Shown here: piece by piece, positions 46,317 through 55,489 of the stretch
Layout of the letters: each line of letters begins with the position of its first letter
Numbering within the stretch: position 1 is the first letter of the stretch
Source: Cytophagales bacterium
Lineage (GTDB): Bacteria > Bacteroidota > Bacteroidia > Cytophagales > Cyclobacteriaceae
DNA length: 64,000 nucleotides
Assembly (NCBI GenBank): GCA_025359125.1
Contig: JANYHI010000059.1
Span: 1-64,000 of the forward strand
Direction: 5' to 3'
Translations under genes and position numbers: made by a program
The notes under the pieces: model-generated
Told to the model about the DNA's origin: nothing
Database searches by the model: none
The model's input: only the letters and a program-made list of their open reading frames with translations

Positions 46317-46399
46317 GGGGAGATACTCAAGCGGCCAACGAGGACAGACTGTAAATCTGTTGACTTATGTCTTCACAGGTTCGAATCCTGTTCTCCCCA
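46317..46399 (+). tRNA. tRNA-Tyr (anticodon GTA)
   Basis: An 83-base class II tRNA with acceptor stem GGGGAGA/TCTCCCC, anticodon loop ACTGTAAAT (GTA), a long variable arm and T loop GGTTCGAATCC. Confidence 0.95.
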
Positions 46400-46426
46400 C
46401 AAGTCCGCAGCAATGCGTAAAATTAA

Positions 46427-46499
46427 GCGGGAGTAGCTCAGTTGGTAGAGCGATAGCCTTCCAAGCTATAGGTCGCGAGTTCGAATCTCGTCTCCCGCT
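46427..46499 (+). tRNA. tRNA-Gly (anticodon TCC)
   Basis: A 73-base tRNA with acceptor stem GCGGGAG/CTCCCGC, D arm GCTCAGTTGGTAGAGC, anticodon TCC in CCTTCCAAG, and T arm GAGTTCGAATCTC. Confidence 0.96.
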
Positions 46500-46524
46500 C
46501 ACGGGCGAAGTTGTTAGTTGATAG

Positions 46525-46572
46525 TTCTAAGTTGTTAGTGACTAACAACTAGCACTTTATAACAACTTAGAA
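46525..46572. repeat. nested palindromes between tRNA-Gly and tRNA-Thr
   Basis: TTCTAAGTTGTTA (46525-46537) pairs perfectly with TAACAACTTAGAA (46560-46572). Inside it GTTGTTAGT (46531-46539) can instead pair with ACTAACAAC (46541-46549). The two hairpins exclude each other. Possible tRNA precursor processing signal. Confidence 0.7.
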
Positions 46573-46576
46573 ATAA

Positions 46577-46648
<72 letters not shown>

Positions 46649-46657
46649 CTGAAAGGA

Positions 46658-46730
46658 GATGTTGAAATAGCATTGGTAGAGCATGGCGCCAGGTGCGCCA
46701 AGGTCGAGGGTTCAATTCCCTTCAACAGCT
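46658..46730 (+). pseudogene. decayed tRNA copy after tRNA-Thr
   Basis: A 73-base tRNA-like sequence whose last 34 or so bases repeat the 3' half of tRNA-Thr exactly. The acceptor stem pairs at 6 of 7 positions (GATGTTG/CAACAGC). The D stem (ATAG against GAGC) does not pair. The anticodon stem TGGCG/CGCCA is perfect, but the loop CCAGGTG has C instead of the invariant U at position 33. It is probably a non-functional duplicate or recombinant tRNA gene. Confidence 0.65.
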
Positions 46731-46747
46731 CTGATTAAAAAATTAAA

Positions 46748-46765
46748 TCCTGAAAACGTTCAGGA
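46748..46765 (+). terminator. hairpin after the tRNA cluster
   Basis: TCCTGAA pairs with TTCAGGA around AACG; no strong T run, so read-through into tuf is possible. Between here and tuf (46766-46964) a second small hairpin GCTTCA-ATGA-TGAAGC lies at 46893-46908, and no consensus promoter was found. Confidence 0.5.
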
Positions 46766-46964
46766 GGTTAGATTTTGAAATTTTGAATTGAATGAATCTT
46801 TACTAGCCGATGCCTAGCAACCATCATGAAGTTTTTAAAGATTTATCGAATAACCCTTATTCGAAAGGCTTACTATGTTTAGGGTGTGTAATGCTTCAAT
46901 GATGAAGCTTTGAAGAGTAACTTTTTAATAATTATACACTTTTAACTTTAACTAGAATTTTGAT

Positions 46965-48152
46965 ATGGCAAAAGAAAATTTCGACCGCTCCAAACCGCAC
47001 GTAAACATTGGTACTATTGGTCACGTTGACCACGGTAAAACTACGTTGACCGCTGCAATCACTCAGGTACTTTCTAAAAGAGGACTTGCTGCAGTTCGTG
47101 ACTTCTCTTCAATTGATAACGCTCCTGAAGAAAAGGAAAGAGGTATCACTATCAACACATCTCACGTTGAGTACGCTACTGACAAAAGACACTATGCACA
47201 CGTAGACTGTCCGGGTCACGCTGACTATGTAAAAAACATGGTTACCGGTGCAGCCCAGATGGACGGTGCTATTCTTGTTGTAGCTGCAACTGATGGCCCT
47301 ATGCCACAAACCCGTGAGCACATTCTGTTGGCACGTCAGGTAGGTGTACCTGCTCTTGTTGTATTTATGAACAAAGTTGACTTGGTGGACGACACCGAGT
47401 TGTTAGACCTTGTTGAAATGGAGGTTCGCGAGTTAATGACTTATTATAGCTTCCCTGGCGATACCATGCCGGTGATTAGAGGTTCTGCTCTTGGTGCACT
47501 CAATGGCGAAGCAAAATGGGTTGAAAAAGTTAACGAGTTGATGGATGCAGTGGATAACTTTATTCCGATTCCTATTCGTTTGATCGACAAAGATTTCTTG
47601 ATGCCAGTTGAAGACGTGTTCTCAATCACAGGTCGTGGCACTGTTGCTACTGGCCGTATTGAGCGTGGTATTATCAAAACTGGCGATCCAGTTCAAATTC
47701 TGGGAATGGGTGCTGAAAATCTTACTTCTACCATTACTGGTGTGGAGATGTTCCGCAAAATTCTTGACAGAGGCGAAGCTGGTGACAACGTAGGATTGTT
47801 GCTACGTGGTATTGAAAAGGAGCAAATCTGCCGTGGTATGGTTATTTGCAAACCAAATTCAGTAACACCACATGCTAAGTTCAAGGCTGAGGTTTATGTA
47901 TTGTCAAAAGAAGAAGGTGGTCGTCACACTCCATTCTTTAATAAATACCGTCCTCAATTCTATTTCCGTACAACAGATGTTACAGGAGAGTGTACACTCC
48001 CTGCCGGAGTAGAAATGGTTATGCCAGGAGATAACGTATCAATCGAAGTGACTTTGATCAACAAGATTGCTATGGAAAAAGGTCTTCGTTTCGCTATCCG
48101 CGAGGGTGGTCGTACCGTTGGATCTGGGCAGGTAACCGAAATTCTTGACTAA
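46965..48152 (+). CDS. tuf: elongation factor Tu
   Basis: A 395-residue GTPase that brings aminoacyl-tRNA to the ribosome. G1 [11 protein letters not shown]3 D-C-P-G-H-A-D-Y and G4 N-K-V-D are all intact. Start [16 protein letters not shown] is typical. Its place between tRNA genes and secE-nusG is a widely conserved order. It has its own terminator. Confidence 0.99.
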   Translation: MAKENFDRSKPHVNIGTIGHVDHGKTTLTAAITQVLSKRGLAAVRDFSSIDNAPEEKERGITINTSHVEYATDKRHYAHVDCPGHADYVKNMVTGAAQMDGAILVVAATDGPMPQTREHILLARQVGVPALVVFMNKVDLVDDTELLDLVEMEVRELMTYYSFPGDTMPVIRGSALGALNGEAKWVEKVNELMDAVDNFIPIPIRLIDKDFLMPVEDVFSITGRGTVATGRIERGIIKTGDPVQILGMGAENLTSTITGVEMFRKILDRGEAGDNVGLLLRGIEKEQICRGMVICKPNSVTPHAKFKAEVYVLSKEEGGRHTPFFNKYRPQFYFRTTDVTGECTLPAGVEMVMPGDNVSIEVTLINKIAMEKGLRFAIREGGRTVGSGQVTEILD

Positions 48153-48216
48153 GATTCAGGATGTTGTAGGTTTGGCCAAGGTCAAAACTGCTAAATAACT
48201 GATAATCAATATGAAG

Positions 48217-48249
48217 ACGTTTCCAATATTTTTCTTGGAAACGTTTTTG
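48217..48249 (+). terminator. terminator after tuf
   Basis: ACGTTTCCAA (48217-48226) pairs perfectly with TTGGAAACGT (48235-48244) around an 8-base loop and is followed by TTTTG. Confidence 0.9.
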
Positions 48250-48275
48250 TTTTAAAGCCAATTCGTCTACATTTG
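48246..48275 (+). promoter_or_regulatory. promoter of tRNA-Trp, secE, nusG and ribosomal genes
   Basis: TTTG (48246-48249), 18 bases, TACATTTG (48268-48275), overlapping the tail of the tuf terminator. It should drive tRNA-Trp and the operon behind it. Confidence 0.65.
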
Positions 48276-48324
48276 CAGTCCTTTTGAATTTAGGGTAGAG
48301 AACAAGAGGAGCCAACAAGGAAAT

Positions 48325-48397
48325 ACGGGCGTAGCTCAATTGGTAGAGTAGCGGTCTCCAAAACCGTTGGCTGGGAGTTCGAGTCTCTCCGCCCGTG
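48325..48397 (+). tRNA. tRNA-Trp (anticodon CCA)
   Basis: A 73-base tRNA with acceptor stem ACGGGCG/CGCCCGT, D arm GCTCAATTGGTAGAGT, anticodon CCA in GGTCTCCAAAACC, and discriminator G. It lies 14 bases before secE, as in many bacteria. Confidence 0.97.
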
Positions 48398-48411
48398 CAA
48401 AATGAAATAGA

Positions 48412-48603
48412 ATGGAAAAACTTAAAAACTATATCATTGAGTCATTAGATGAGATCCGCAACAAGGTCTCATGGCCGAAGTTTTCAGAATTGCAAAGCAG
48501 TGCCATCCTTGTGTTGGTAGCTTCTTTAATATTTGCTTTGGTTATCGGAGTTGTTGATTTAAGTTTTAAGGAAGCTTTGGCTTGGTTTTATAAAGAATTC
48601 TAA
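48412..48603 (+). CDS. secE: preprotein translocase subunit SecE
   Basis: A 63-residue single-helix membrane subunit of the Sec channel. The amphipathic region has the motif N-K-V-S-W-P-K near residue 17, followed by one transmembrane helix (about 32-52). Short single-helix form as in most bacteria. nusG follows after 3 bases. Confidence 0.95.
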   Translation: MEKLKNYIIESLDEIRNKVSWPKFSELQSSAILVLVASLIFALVIGVVDLSFKEALAWFYKEF

Positions 48604-48606
48604 GAC

Positions 48607-49179
48607 ATGGCAGCAGCAGTGGGAGAGTTAAAATGGTATGTGCTTAGAGTTGTAAGTGGCCAAGAGAAGAAGATCAAATCTTACTTGGAAACAGAGATTG
48701 AGCGTTCGAAGCTAACGAGCTTCATTCCACAGGTGCTAATTCCATCTGAAAAAGTGTACGAAATGCGCAACGGAAAAAAACGTGTGAGAGAAAGAAACTT
48801 CTTTCCTGGTTACGTTTTAGTTTCGGCCGATTTATCAAACGGAGAAGCATATCACACAGTGAACAACATTCCTGGTGTGATTGGATTTCTAGGGAATAAC
48901 GGTTCAAGTGCAACTAATAAGGAGCCAGTTTCTCTCAGACAATCAGAAGTAAACAGAATCCTTGGAAAGGTTGATGAAATTGATCAGTTCGAGGTGAAGT
49001 TGGAGACACCTTTCATTAAAGGCGAAAATGTGAAAGTGATGGACGGTCCTTTCAGCGGATTTGCAGGAACAGTAGAAGAGATCTTTGAAGATAAAAAGAA
49101 ATTGAATGTAATGGTGAAGATATTCGGACGTAATACTCCGGTAGAATTAAGTTACATGCAAGTTGAAAAATTAGAGTAA
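48607..49179 (+). CDS. nusG: transcription termination/antitermination protein NusG
   Basis: A 190-residue RNA-polymerase-binding factor. The NGN domain starts [13 protein letters not shown], with F-F-P-G-Y-V-L-V in the middle. The C-terminal KOW domain has [15 protein letters not shown] near residue 140. It lies between secE and rplK, the usual order. Confidence 0.97.
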   Translation: MAAAVGELKWYVLRVVSGQEKKIKSYLETEIERSKLTSFIPQVLIPSEKVYEMRNGKKRVRERNFFPGYVLVSADLSNGEAYHTVNNIPGVIGFLGNNGSSATNKEPVSLRQSEVNRILGKVDEIDQFEVKLETPFIKGENVKVMDGPFSGFAGTVEEIFEDKKKLNVMVKIFGRNTPVELSYMQVEKLE

Positions 49180-49204
49180 TAATAACCAAGATAATTTCGG
49201 TGGT

Positions 49205-49648
49205 ATGGCAAAGGAAGTAATAGGATATTTAAAATTGCAAGTAAAAGGTGGCGCGGCTAACCCAGCACCTCCAATTGGTCCTGCACTCGGTTCAAAAGGC
49301 TTGAACATCATGGATTTTTGTAAGCAGTTCAACGCTCGCTCACAAGATAAACCCGGTCAGGTTCTTCCTGTACTTATCACCATCTACAACGATAAATCTT
49401 TTGACTTTGTAATTAAGACTCCACCAGCGGCCGTTTTAATTATGGAGGCAATCAAATTGCAGAAGGGTTCTAAAGAGCCTAACCGCGCTAAAGTAGGTTC
49501 CATTTCTTGGGATCAGATTAAAAAAATTGCTGAGCTAAAGATGCCTGATTTAAATGCATTCAAAGTTGATTCAGCCATGAAAATGATTGCGGGTACTGCT
49601 CGCAGTATGGGAGTTACAGTAAGTGGCGCAGCCCCTTGGGATAAATAA
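49205..49648 (+). CDS. rplK: 50S ribosomal protein L11
   Basis: A 147-residue protein of the GTPase-associated centre of the ribosome. Conserved [19 protein letters not shown] near residue 20 and the C-terminal rRNA-binding [10 protein letters not shown] are present. First of the L11-L1-L10-L7/L12 set. Confidence 0.98.
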   Translation: MAKEVIGYLKLQVKGGAANPAPPIGPALGSKGLNIMDFCKQFNARSQDKPGQVLPVLITIYNDKSFDFVIKTPPAAVLIMEAIKLQKGSKEPNRAKVGSISWDQIKKIAELKMPDLNAFKVDSAMKMIAGTARSMGVTVSGAAPWDK

Positions 49649-49734
49649 ACAAGTTAAAAGTTAAAAGTTAATAGAGAGAGTTGCTTCCACCACTTCTATC
49701 AACAATTAGCGAATAACGATTAACTGAAAAGAAA

Positions 49735-50424
49735 ATGGCACGAATATCAAAAAACAGAAAGGCGGTTATCGCCAAGTATAATCCAGACAAGGTTTACACA
49801 TTAGAAGAAGCTTCTAACGTAGTGAAGGAAATTACCTTTACTAAATATGATGCTTCTGTTGATGTAGACATCAAATTAGGAATCGATCCTAAAAAATCTG
49901 ACCAAATGGTTCGCGGTGTTGTATCGCTTCCACACGGCTTGGGTAAAGTAGTTCGCGTATTGGTTCTTTGTTCACCTGACAAAGCACAGGAGGCAAAAGA
50001 CGCTGGTGCAGAACACGTTGGTTTGGATGAGTACATTCAAAAAATTGAAGCCGGATGGACGGATGTTGATGTAATCATCACTATGCCCACCGTTATGGCG
50101 AAAGTAGGTAGATTAGGTAAGGTGTTAGGTCCTCGCGGATTAATGCCAAACCCGAAGTCAGGAACGGTTACCCTAGAAGTTGGAAAAGCAGTAAAGGATG
50201 TGAAGGCGGGTAAAGTGGACTTCAAAATTGACAAACAAGGAATCATTCATGCAAGTATAGGTAAGGCTTCCTTCAGCGCAGACAAAATCAAAGACAATGC
50301 TGCTGAACTTATTAATGCTGTAGTTAAGTTGAAACCCGCTTCCTCAAAGGGAACATACCTAAGAAGTATTTCTCTTTCCTCTACCATGAGTCCGGGTATC
50401 AAAGTTGATTCTAGTTCTATATAG
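49735..50424 (+). CDS. rplA: 50S ribosomal protein L1
   Basis: A 229-residue protein of the L1 stalk. Family segments include G-L-G-K-V-V-R-V near residue 68, then [16 protein letters not shown] near residue 127. It is often the autogenous repressor of the L11 operon. It is 86 bases after rplK, and that gap contains repeated AGTTAAA motifs but no clear regulatory structure. Confidence 0.98.
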   Translation: MARISKNRKAVIAKYNPDKVYTLEEASNVVKEITFTKYDASVDVDIKLGIDPKKSDQMVRGVVSLPHGLGKVVRVLVLCSPDKAQEAKDAGAEHVGLDEYIQKIEAGWTDVDVIITMPTVMAKVGRLGKVLGPRGLMPNPKSGTVTLEVGKAVKDVKAGKVDFKIDKQGIIHASIGKASFSADKIKDNAAELINAVVKLKPASSKGTYLRSISLSSTMSPGIKVDSSSI

Positions 50425-50444
50425 GTCTATAATATTTTAAAGCA

Positions 50445-50972
50445 ATGACCAAAGAAGAAAAAGGGCAAATTATCGAAGAGTTGACTGAGAAATTCTCTCA
50501 GCACAATCACTTCTATATTACCGATGCATCGGGATTAACCGTAGCACAGATAAATGCATTCCGCAGATTGTGTTTTAAAGCTGGTGTTGAATACCGCGTT
50601 TACAAAAACACATTAATTCGGAAAGCATTAGAAAGACAAAAAGGTAATTACGAAGAGTTATTTAAAGTTCTCCACGGATTTTCAGGTGTAATCTTTTCTA
50701 AAGAATCTGGCAATGCTCCTGCTAAAGTGATAAAAGAATATCGCGCAAAGCTAGAGGGCAAACCCGGATTAAAAGGAGCTTCCATTGAGTCCACCATATT
50801 TGTTGGAGACGAACACCTTGATACACTCGTATCGCTTAAATCGAAGAACGAGCTTATCGGAGAAATTATTTCCTTGCTGCAATCTCCTGCCAAGAATGTA
50901 CTATCTGCTTTATTAAGTGGAAAGAACACAGTGGCTGGTTTAGTAAAAGCATTGGAAGAAAGAAAACAATAA
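50445..50972 (+). CDS. rplJ: 50S ribosomal protein L10
   Basis: A 175-residue protein that anchors L7/L12 dimers to the ribosome. Typical I-T-D-A-S-G-L-T-V-A-Q-I-N near residue 26 and Y-R-V-Y-K-N-T-L-I-R-K-A-L. The gap to rplA is only 20 bases, so no long L10 leader exists here. Confidence 0.97.
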   Translation: MTKEEKGQIIEELTEKFSQHNHFYITDASGLTVAQINAFRRLCFKAGVEYRVYKNTLIRKALERQKGNYEELFKVLHGFSGVIFSKESGNAPAKVIKEYRAKLEGKPGLKGASIESTIFVGDEHLDTLVSLKSKNELIGEIISLLQSPAKNVLSALLSGKNTVAGLVKALEERKQ

Positions 50973-51003
50973 TTGAATTCAAAATTTTAAACACTTATCA
51001 ATC

Positions 51004-51381
51004 ATGGCTGACGTAAAAGCAATTGGCGACCAACTAGTAGAACTTACTGTTAAAGAAGTAAATGAATTAGCTTCTTATTTGAAAGAAACACATGGCATTG
51101 AGCCTGCTGCTGCTGCAGTTATTGCTGGCCCTGCGGCTGGTGGTGCAGCTGGAGCCGCTGCTGCTGAGAAAACCAACTTCGATGTTGTGTTGAAAGCTGC
51201 TGGTGCTAATAAATTACAAATTGTGAAGCTTGTAAAAGAATTGACTGGTCTTGGCTTGAAAGAAGCAAAAGACATGGTTGACGGAGCTCCAAAAACAATC
51301 AAAGAAGGCTTACCAAAAGACGAGGCAGAAAACTTGAAGAAGCAACTTACTGAGGCGGGTGCTGAAGTAGAGTTGAAATAA
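51004..51381 (+). CDS. rplL: 50S ribosomal protein L7/L12
   Basis: A 125-residue stalk protein: N-terminal dimerisation domain, Ala/Gly-rich hinge (about 36-53) and C-terminal factor-binding domain with K-I-Q-I-V-K-like [19 protein letters not shown] near residue 72. A strong hairpin follows before rpoB. Confidence 0.98.
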   Translation: MADVKAIGDQLVELTVKEVNELASYLKETHGIEPAAAAVIAGPAAGGAAGAAAAEKTNFDVVLKAAGANKLQIVKLVKELTGLGLKEAKDMVDGAPKTIKEGLPKDEAENLKKQLTEAGAEVELK

Positions 51382-51421
51382 TTCTTGAAGGCACACGGTA
51401 CCGTCTGAAAGGTATTTCAGG

Positions 51422-51449
51422 CCCCATTCCTATGAAAATAGGGTTGGGG
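51422..51449 (+). terminator. rplL-rpoB hairpin with GAAA tetraloop
   Basis: A 12-position stem (51422-51433 with 51438-51449, one mismatch and one wobble) closed by GAAA. It is not followed by a U run. It lies between rplL and rpoB, where other bacteria have a partial terminator or RNase site that lowers rpoBC expression. Confidence 0.65.
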
Positions 51450-51528
51450 TTTGCCTATTTATACTTGTACCTTTTTTTGTAGTGAATTTTAGTTAGGTCT
51501 CAACCGGGAATTTTAAACTGTACGCACC

Positions 51529-54500
51529 TTGGCAAAGAAGACAACAAATAATCGAATTGATTTTTCAGCGATTGAAAAAGTATTGGAATACCCAGATTTT
51601 CTGGACATCCAACTCCAGTCGTTCAAAGACTTTTTGCAAATAGAAACGGCTGCTGAAAGACGCCAAAATGAAGGCCTCTTCAAAGTATTTGCAGAGAACT
51701 TCCCCATCGCAGACTCGCGCGAAAACTTCGTGTTAGAGTTTGTTGATTATACTATTGATCCACCTAAGTATGATGTGGACGAGTGTATCGACCGTGGGTT
51801 AACATTTTCAGTGCCTCTAAAGGCAAAACTTCGCCTTACTTGTAATGACGAAGACAACGAAGACTTCCAAACCATTGAGCAGGAAGTGTTTTTAGGAAAC
51901 ATCCCGTACATGACGGAGAAAGGTTCCTTCGTAATCAATGGAGCCGAGCGAGTAATTGTATCACAACTTCACCGCTCTCCTGGTGTGTTTTTTGCCATGA
52001 GTAAACACACGAACGGAACAAAACTTTATTCAGCTAGAATTATACCTTTCAAAGGTTCTTGGATAGAGTTTGCAACAGACGTTAACGCGGTGATGTATGC
52101 CTACATCGATCGTAAGAAGAAATTCCCAGTTACCACATTGCTTCGCGCAATTGGCTATGGAACGGATAAAGATATTTTGGATTTGTTTGGCCTTTCTGAG
52201 GAATTAGAAGCTAACAAAAACAATTTAAAGAAAGCAGTTGATAGAAAATTAGCGGCTCGTGTGTTGAAAACATGGACTGAAGACTTTGTGGATGAAGATA
52301 CAGGTGAAGTTGTTTCTATTGACAGAAATGAAGTGTTGCTAGAGCGTGATCACATAATTACAGCCGAAGATGTAGACGTAATTATTGAATCTGGTGTAAA
52401 GTCTGTTATCCTTCATCGTGTAGATGTTAACGTAGCTGATTACTACATTATCTTTAACACACTTGCGAAAGACAATTCAAACTCAGAAAAAGAAGCGGTA
52501 GAGCAAATCTATCGTCAATTAAGAAATACAGAAGCTCCTGATGAGCAAACTGCACGTGATATCATTCAAAGCTTATTCTTCAGCGAAAAGCGTTATGATT
52601 TGGGTGAAGTTGGCCGTTATAGGATCAATAAAAAATTAGGTCTTGATTTAAGTTTCGATCAACGCGTACTAACAACAGAAGATATTATCCTTATCGTTAA
52701 GTATCTGATTGGCTTGATCAACTCTAAAGCAGTAGTGGATGATATTGACCACTTAAGCAACAGACGTGTAAGAACAGTAGGTGAGCAGTTGTATTCTCAA
52801 TTTGGTGTAGGTCTTGCCCGTATGGCGAGAACCATAAAAGAGAGAATGAATGTTCGCGATAACGAAGATTTTAAGCCAGTTGATTTGATCAATGCGCGTA
52901 CACTTTCTTCCGTTATCAACTCGTTCTTCGGAACAAATCAGCTTTCTCAATTTATGGATCAAACTAACCCATTGGCAGAGATCACGCACAAGCGTAGGAT
53001 GTCTGCCCTTGGCCCTGGAGGTCTTTCAAGAGAGCGCGCTGGTTTTGAGGTTCGTGATGTTCACTATACTCACTATGGTCGTTTGTGTACTATTGAAACT
53101 CCAGAAGGGCCAAACATTGGTTTGATTTCTTCTCTTTGCGTACATGCAAAAGTGAATAAGATGGGCTTCATCGAAACCCCTTATCGCAAGGTTGAAAATG
53201 GTAAAGTAAAAGGTAAAGACGTAATCTTCTTAACTGCCGAAGAAGAAGATACATTTAACATTGCTCAGGCAAATGTTAAAATAAAAGCAGGTGGAGAATT
53301 AGAGAACGAAAAAGTAAAAGCTCGTTTTGAAGGTGACTTCCCAGTAGTGGAGCCTAAGGATATTCGCTACATGGATATTGCACCTAATCAAATCGTATCG
53401 ATTGCTGCTTCATTGATTCCTTTCTTGGAGCATGATGATGCGAATCGTGCGTTGATGGGTTCTAACATGCAACGTCAGGCTGTTCCTTTGATCAGACCGG
53501 AAGCTCCTATTGTAGGAACTGGTTTGGAAAGCAGAATTGCGTTGGATTCTAGGGCATTAGTTTTAGCTGAAAGCAGCGGAACGGTAGAGTTTGTTGATGC
53601 AAAGAAAATTGTCATTAAGTATGACGTTTCTGAAGAACAAGCAATGTTGCGTTTCGATGATGAGTACAAAACTTATAATTTAATTAAGTTCAGAAGAACC
53701 AATCAGGATACTTGTATCAACTTAACTCCTCTTGTAAAAAAAGGTGACAAAGTTTCTAAAGGACAACCACTGTGCCAAGGTTATGGAACTGCGAACGGAG
53801 AATTGGCTTTAGGAAGAAACTTGCTAGTGGCTTATATGCCTTGGCAAGGATACAATTTCGAAGATGCTATTGTAATTTCTGAGCGCGTAGTTCGCGATGA
53901 TATTTACACTTCTATTCATATTGAAGAATTTGAATTGGAAGTACGCGATACAAAACGTGGTGAAGAAGAATTGACTTCTGAAATTCCTAACGTAAGTGAA
54001 GAAGCGATTAAACATTTAGATGAAAATGGTATCATTCGAGTAGGGGCTGATGTGAAAGAGGGAGATATTCTAATTGGTAAGATCACTCCAAAAGGAGAAA
54101 CAGATCCTACTCCAGAAGAAAAACTACTTCGCGCTATCTTCGGTGATAAGGCGGGTGATGTAAAGGATGCTTCTATGAAGGCACCTCCATCATTGAAAGG
54201 AGTTGTTATCGATACTAAATTATTCTCTCGTCCCAAGAAAGACAAAGATCTTAGAACAAAGTCAAAGAAAGAGTTGGATGCTTTGAAGCATCGCTACAGT
54301 AAATCGTTGACTGAGTTGAAGAATGAGATGATCAAAAAACTGACTACACTTTTAACAGGCAAAACCAGCCAAGGAGTGAAGCATAAGTTTGGTGATGAGT
54401 TAATCAGCAAAGGAGTGAAATTCACGAGTAAAGTGATTGAAAGCAATTTGTTCCCTGACAAGAATATCTATCGCGATGAAAGTAACTACAGCGTGCCAGA

Positions 54501-55398
54501 AGAAGTTAACTTGATTGTTGACATTAGCTTGGACAGTTGGACTACTGACGATGCGACTAATGATTCAGTTGCTGACTTAGTGAAGAACTACCTTAACAAA
54601 CGAAACGTGATTGCTGGTACTTTCAAAAGAGAGCGATTTACGCTTGAAGTAGGAGATGAATTACCAACGGGTATCGTTCAGTTAGCAAAAGTATACATCG
54701 CTAAGAAGCGCAAGTTAAAAGTAGGAGATAAGATGGCGGGTCGCCACGGAAATAAGGGTGTCGTAGCTCGTATCGTTCGTGAAGAAGATATGCCATTCCT
54801 TCAAGACGGAACACCAGTAGATATTTGTTTGAATCCACTGGGTGTGCCTTCGCGTATGAATTTGGGTCAGATTTACGAAACGGTGTTAGCTTGGGCCGGT
54901 AAAAAGTTAGGTCGCAAGTATGCTACACCAATTTTTGATGGTGCTTCACTAGAACAAGTATCCGCAGAATTAACAGAAGCCGGCTTGCCTGAATTTGGAA
55001 GAACATACTTGTATGATGGTTTGACTGGACAAAAGTTCGATCAGCCAGTAACAGTAGGTATGGCTTATATGCTCAAGTTGGGTCACTTAGTTGATGATAA
55101 GATGCACGCACGTTCAATCGGACCTTATTCATTGATTACGCAACAACCATTGGGTGGTAAAGCTCAATTTGGTGGTCAGCGTTTTGGTGAGATGGAGGTG
55201 TGGGCGATTGAGGCATTCGGAGCTTCTCATATCTTACAAGAAATATTAACCATTAAATCAGATGATGTAATTGGTCGCGCAAAAGCATACGAAGCCATTG
55301 TTAAAGGCGAAAACATGCGCAAGCCGAACATACCAGAATCGTTTAATGTATTGGTGCATGAACTGAGAGGTTTGGCACTTGAGATTACGATGGATTAA
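51529..55398 (+). CDS. rpoB: DNA-directed RNA polymerase subunit beta
   Basis: A 1289-residue catalytic subunit. Rifampicin-region residues [16 protein letters not shown] are present near residue 465 and look wild type. Conserved [11 protein letters not shown] and, further on, G-R-H-G-N-K-G are also intact. The start is a TTG at 51529 (M-A-K-K-T-T-N-N-R); no ATG is near. Length is usual for Bacteroidota. Confidence 0.99.
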   Translation: MAKKTTNNRIDFSAIEKVLEYPDFLDIQLQSFKDFLQIETAAERRQNEGLFKVFAENFPIADSRENFVLEFVDYTIDPPKYDVDECIDRGLTFSVPLKAKLRLTCNDEDNEDFQTIEQEVFLGNIPYMTEKGSFVINGAERVIVSQLHRSPGVFFAMSKHTNGTKLYSARIIPFKGSWIEFATDVNAVMYAYIDRKKKFPVTTLLRAIGYGTDKDILDLFGLSEELEANKNNLKKAVDRKLAARVLKTWTEDFVDEDTGEVVSIDRNEVLLERDHIITAEDVDVIIESGVKSVILHRVDVNVADYYIIFNTLAKDNSNSEKEAVEQIYRQLRNTEAPDEQTARDIIQSLFFSEKRYDLGEVGRYRINKKLGLDLSFDQRVLTTEDIILIVKYLIGLINSKAVVDDIDHLSNRRVRTVGEQLYSQFGVGLARMARTIKERMNVRDNEDFKPVDLINARTLSSVINSFFGTNQLSQFMDQTNPLAEITHKRRMSALGPGGLSRERAGFEVRDVHYTHYGRLCTIETPEGPNIGLISSLCVHAKVNKMGFIETPYRKVENGKVKGKDVIFLTAEEEDTFNIAQANVKIKAGGELENEKVKARFEGDFPVVEPKDIRYMDIAPNQIVSIAASLIPFLEHDDANRALMGSNMQRQAVPLIRPEAPIVGTGLESRIALDSRALVLAESSGTVEFVDAKKIVIKYDVSEEQAMLRFDDEYKTYNLIKFRRTNQDTCINLTPLVKKGDKVSKGQPLCQGYGTANGELALGRNLLVAYMPWQGYNFEDAIVISERVVRDDIYTSIHIEEFELEVRDTKRGEEELTSEIPNVSEEAIKHLDENGIIRVGADVKEGDILIGKITPKGETDPTPEEKLLRAIFGDKAGDVKDASMKAPPSLKGVVIDTKLFSRPKKDKDLRTKSKKELDALKHRYSKSLTELKNEMIKKLTTLLTGKTSQGVKHKFGDELISKGVKFTSKVIESNLFPDKNIYRDESNYSVPEEVNLIVDISLDSWTTDDATNDSVADLVKNYLNKRNVIAGTFKRERFTLEVGDELPTGIVQLAKVYIAKKRKLKVGDKMAGRHGNKGVVARIVREEDMPFLQDGTPVDICLNPLGVPSRMNLGQIYETVLAWAGKKLGRKYATPIFDGASLEQVSAELTEAGLPEFGRTYLYDGLTGQKFDQPVTVGMAYMLKLGHLVDDKMHARSIGPYSLITQQPLGGKAQFGGQRFGEMEVWAIEAFGASHILQEILTIKSDDVIGRAKAYEAIVKGENMRKPNIPESFNVLVHELRGLALEITMD

Positions 55399-55403
55399 TT
55401 TAG

Positions 55404-55448
55404 TCTATAGTCAGTAGTCCATAGCGGCAATGGACTACAGACTATAGA
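55404..55448 (+). repeat. 19-bp hairpin between rpoB and rpoC
   Basis: TCTATAGTCAGTAGTCCAT (55404-55422) pairs with ATGGACTACAGACTATAGA (55430-55448) with one mismatch around a 7-base loop. No T run follows. It lies in a 91-base gap inside an operon of essential genes, so an RNA processing or stability role is more likely than termination. Confidence 0.8.
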
Positions 55449-55489
55449 CCATGGACTTAAAAAAGGTAGTTAACTGAAAATCACAAAAC

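Noticed and set aside
46300-46521. Open frame of 73 codons across the tRNA genes
   Set aside because: It runs through tRNA-Tyr and tRNA-Gly; the tRNA structures explain the sequence.
49649-49734. Regulatory element between rplK and rplA
   Set aside because: It has AGTTAAA repeats but no stable stem that I could support.
50425-50444. L10 leader RNA
   Set aside because: The gap to rplA is 20 bases, too short for the leader structure.
53916-54245. 109-codon antisense frame in rpoB
   Set aside because: Coding bias of rpoB explains it; there is no recognisable protein.
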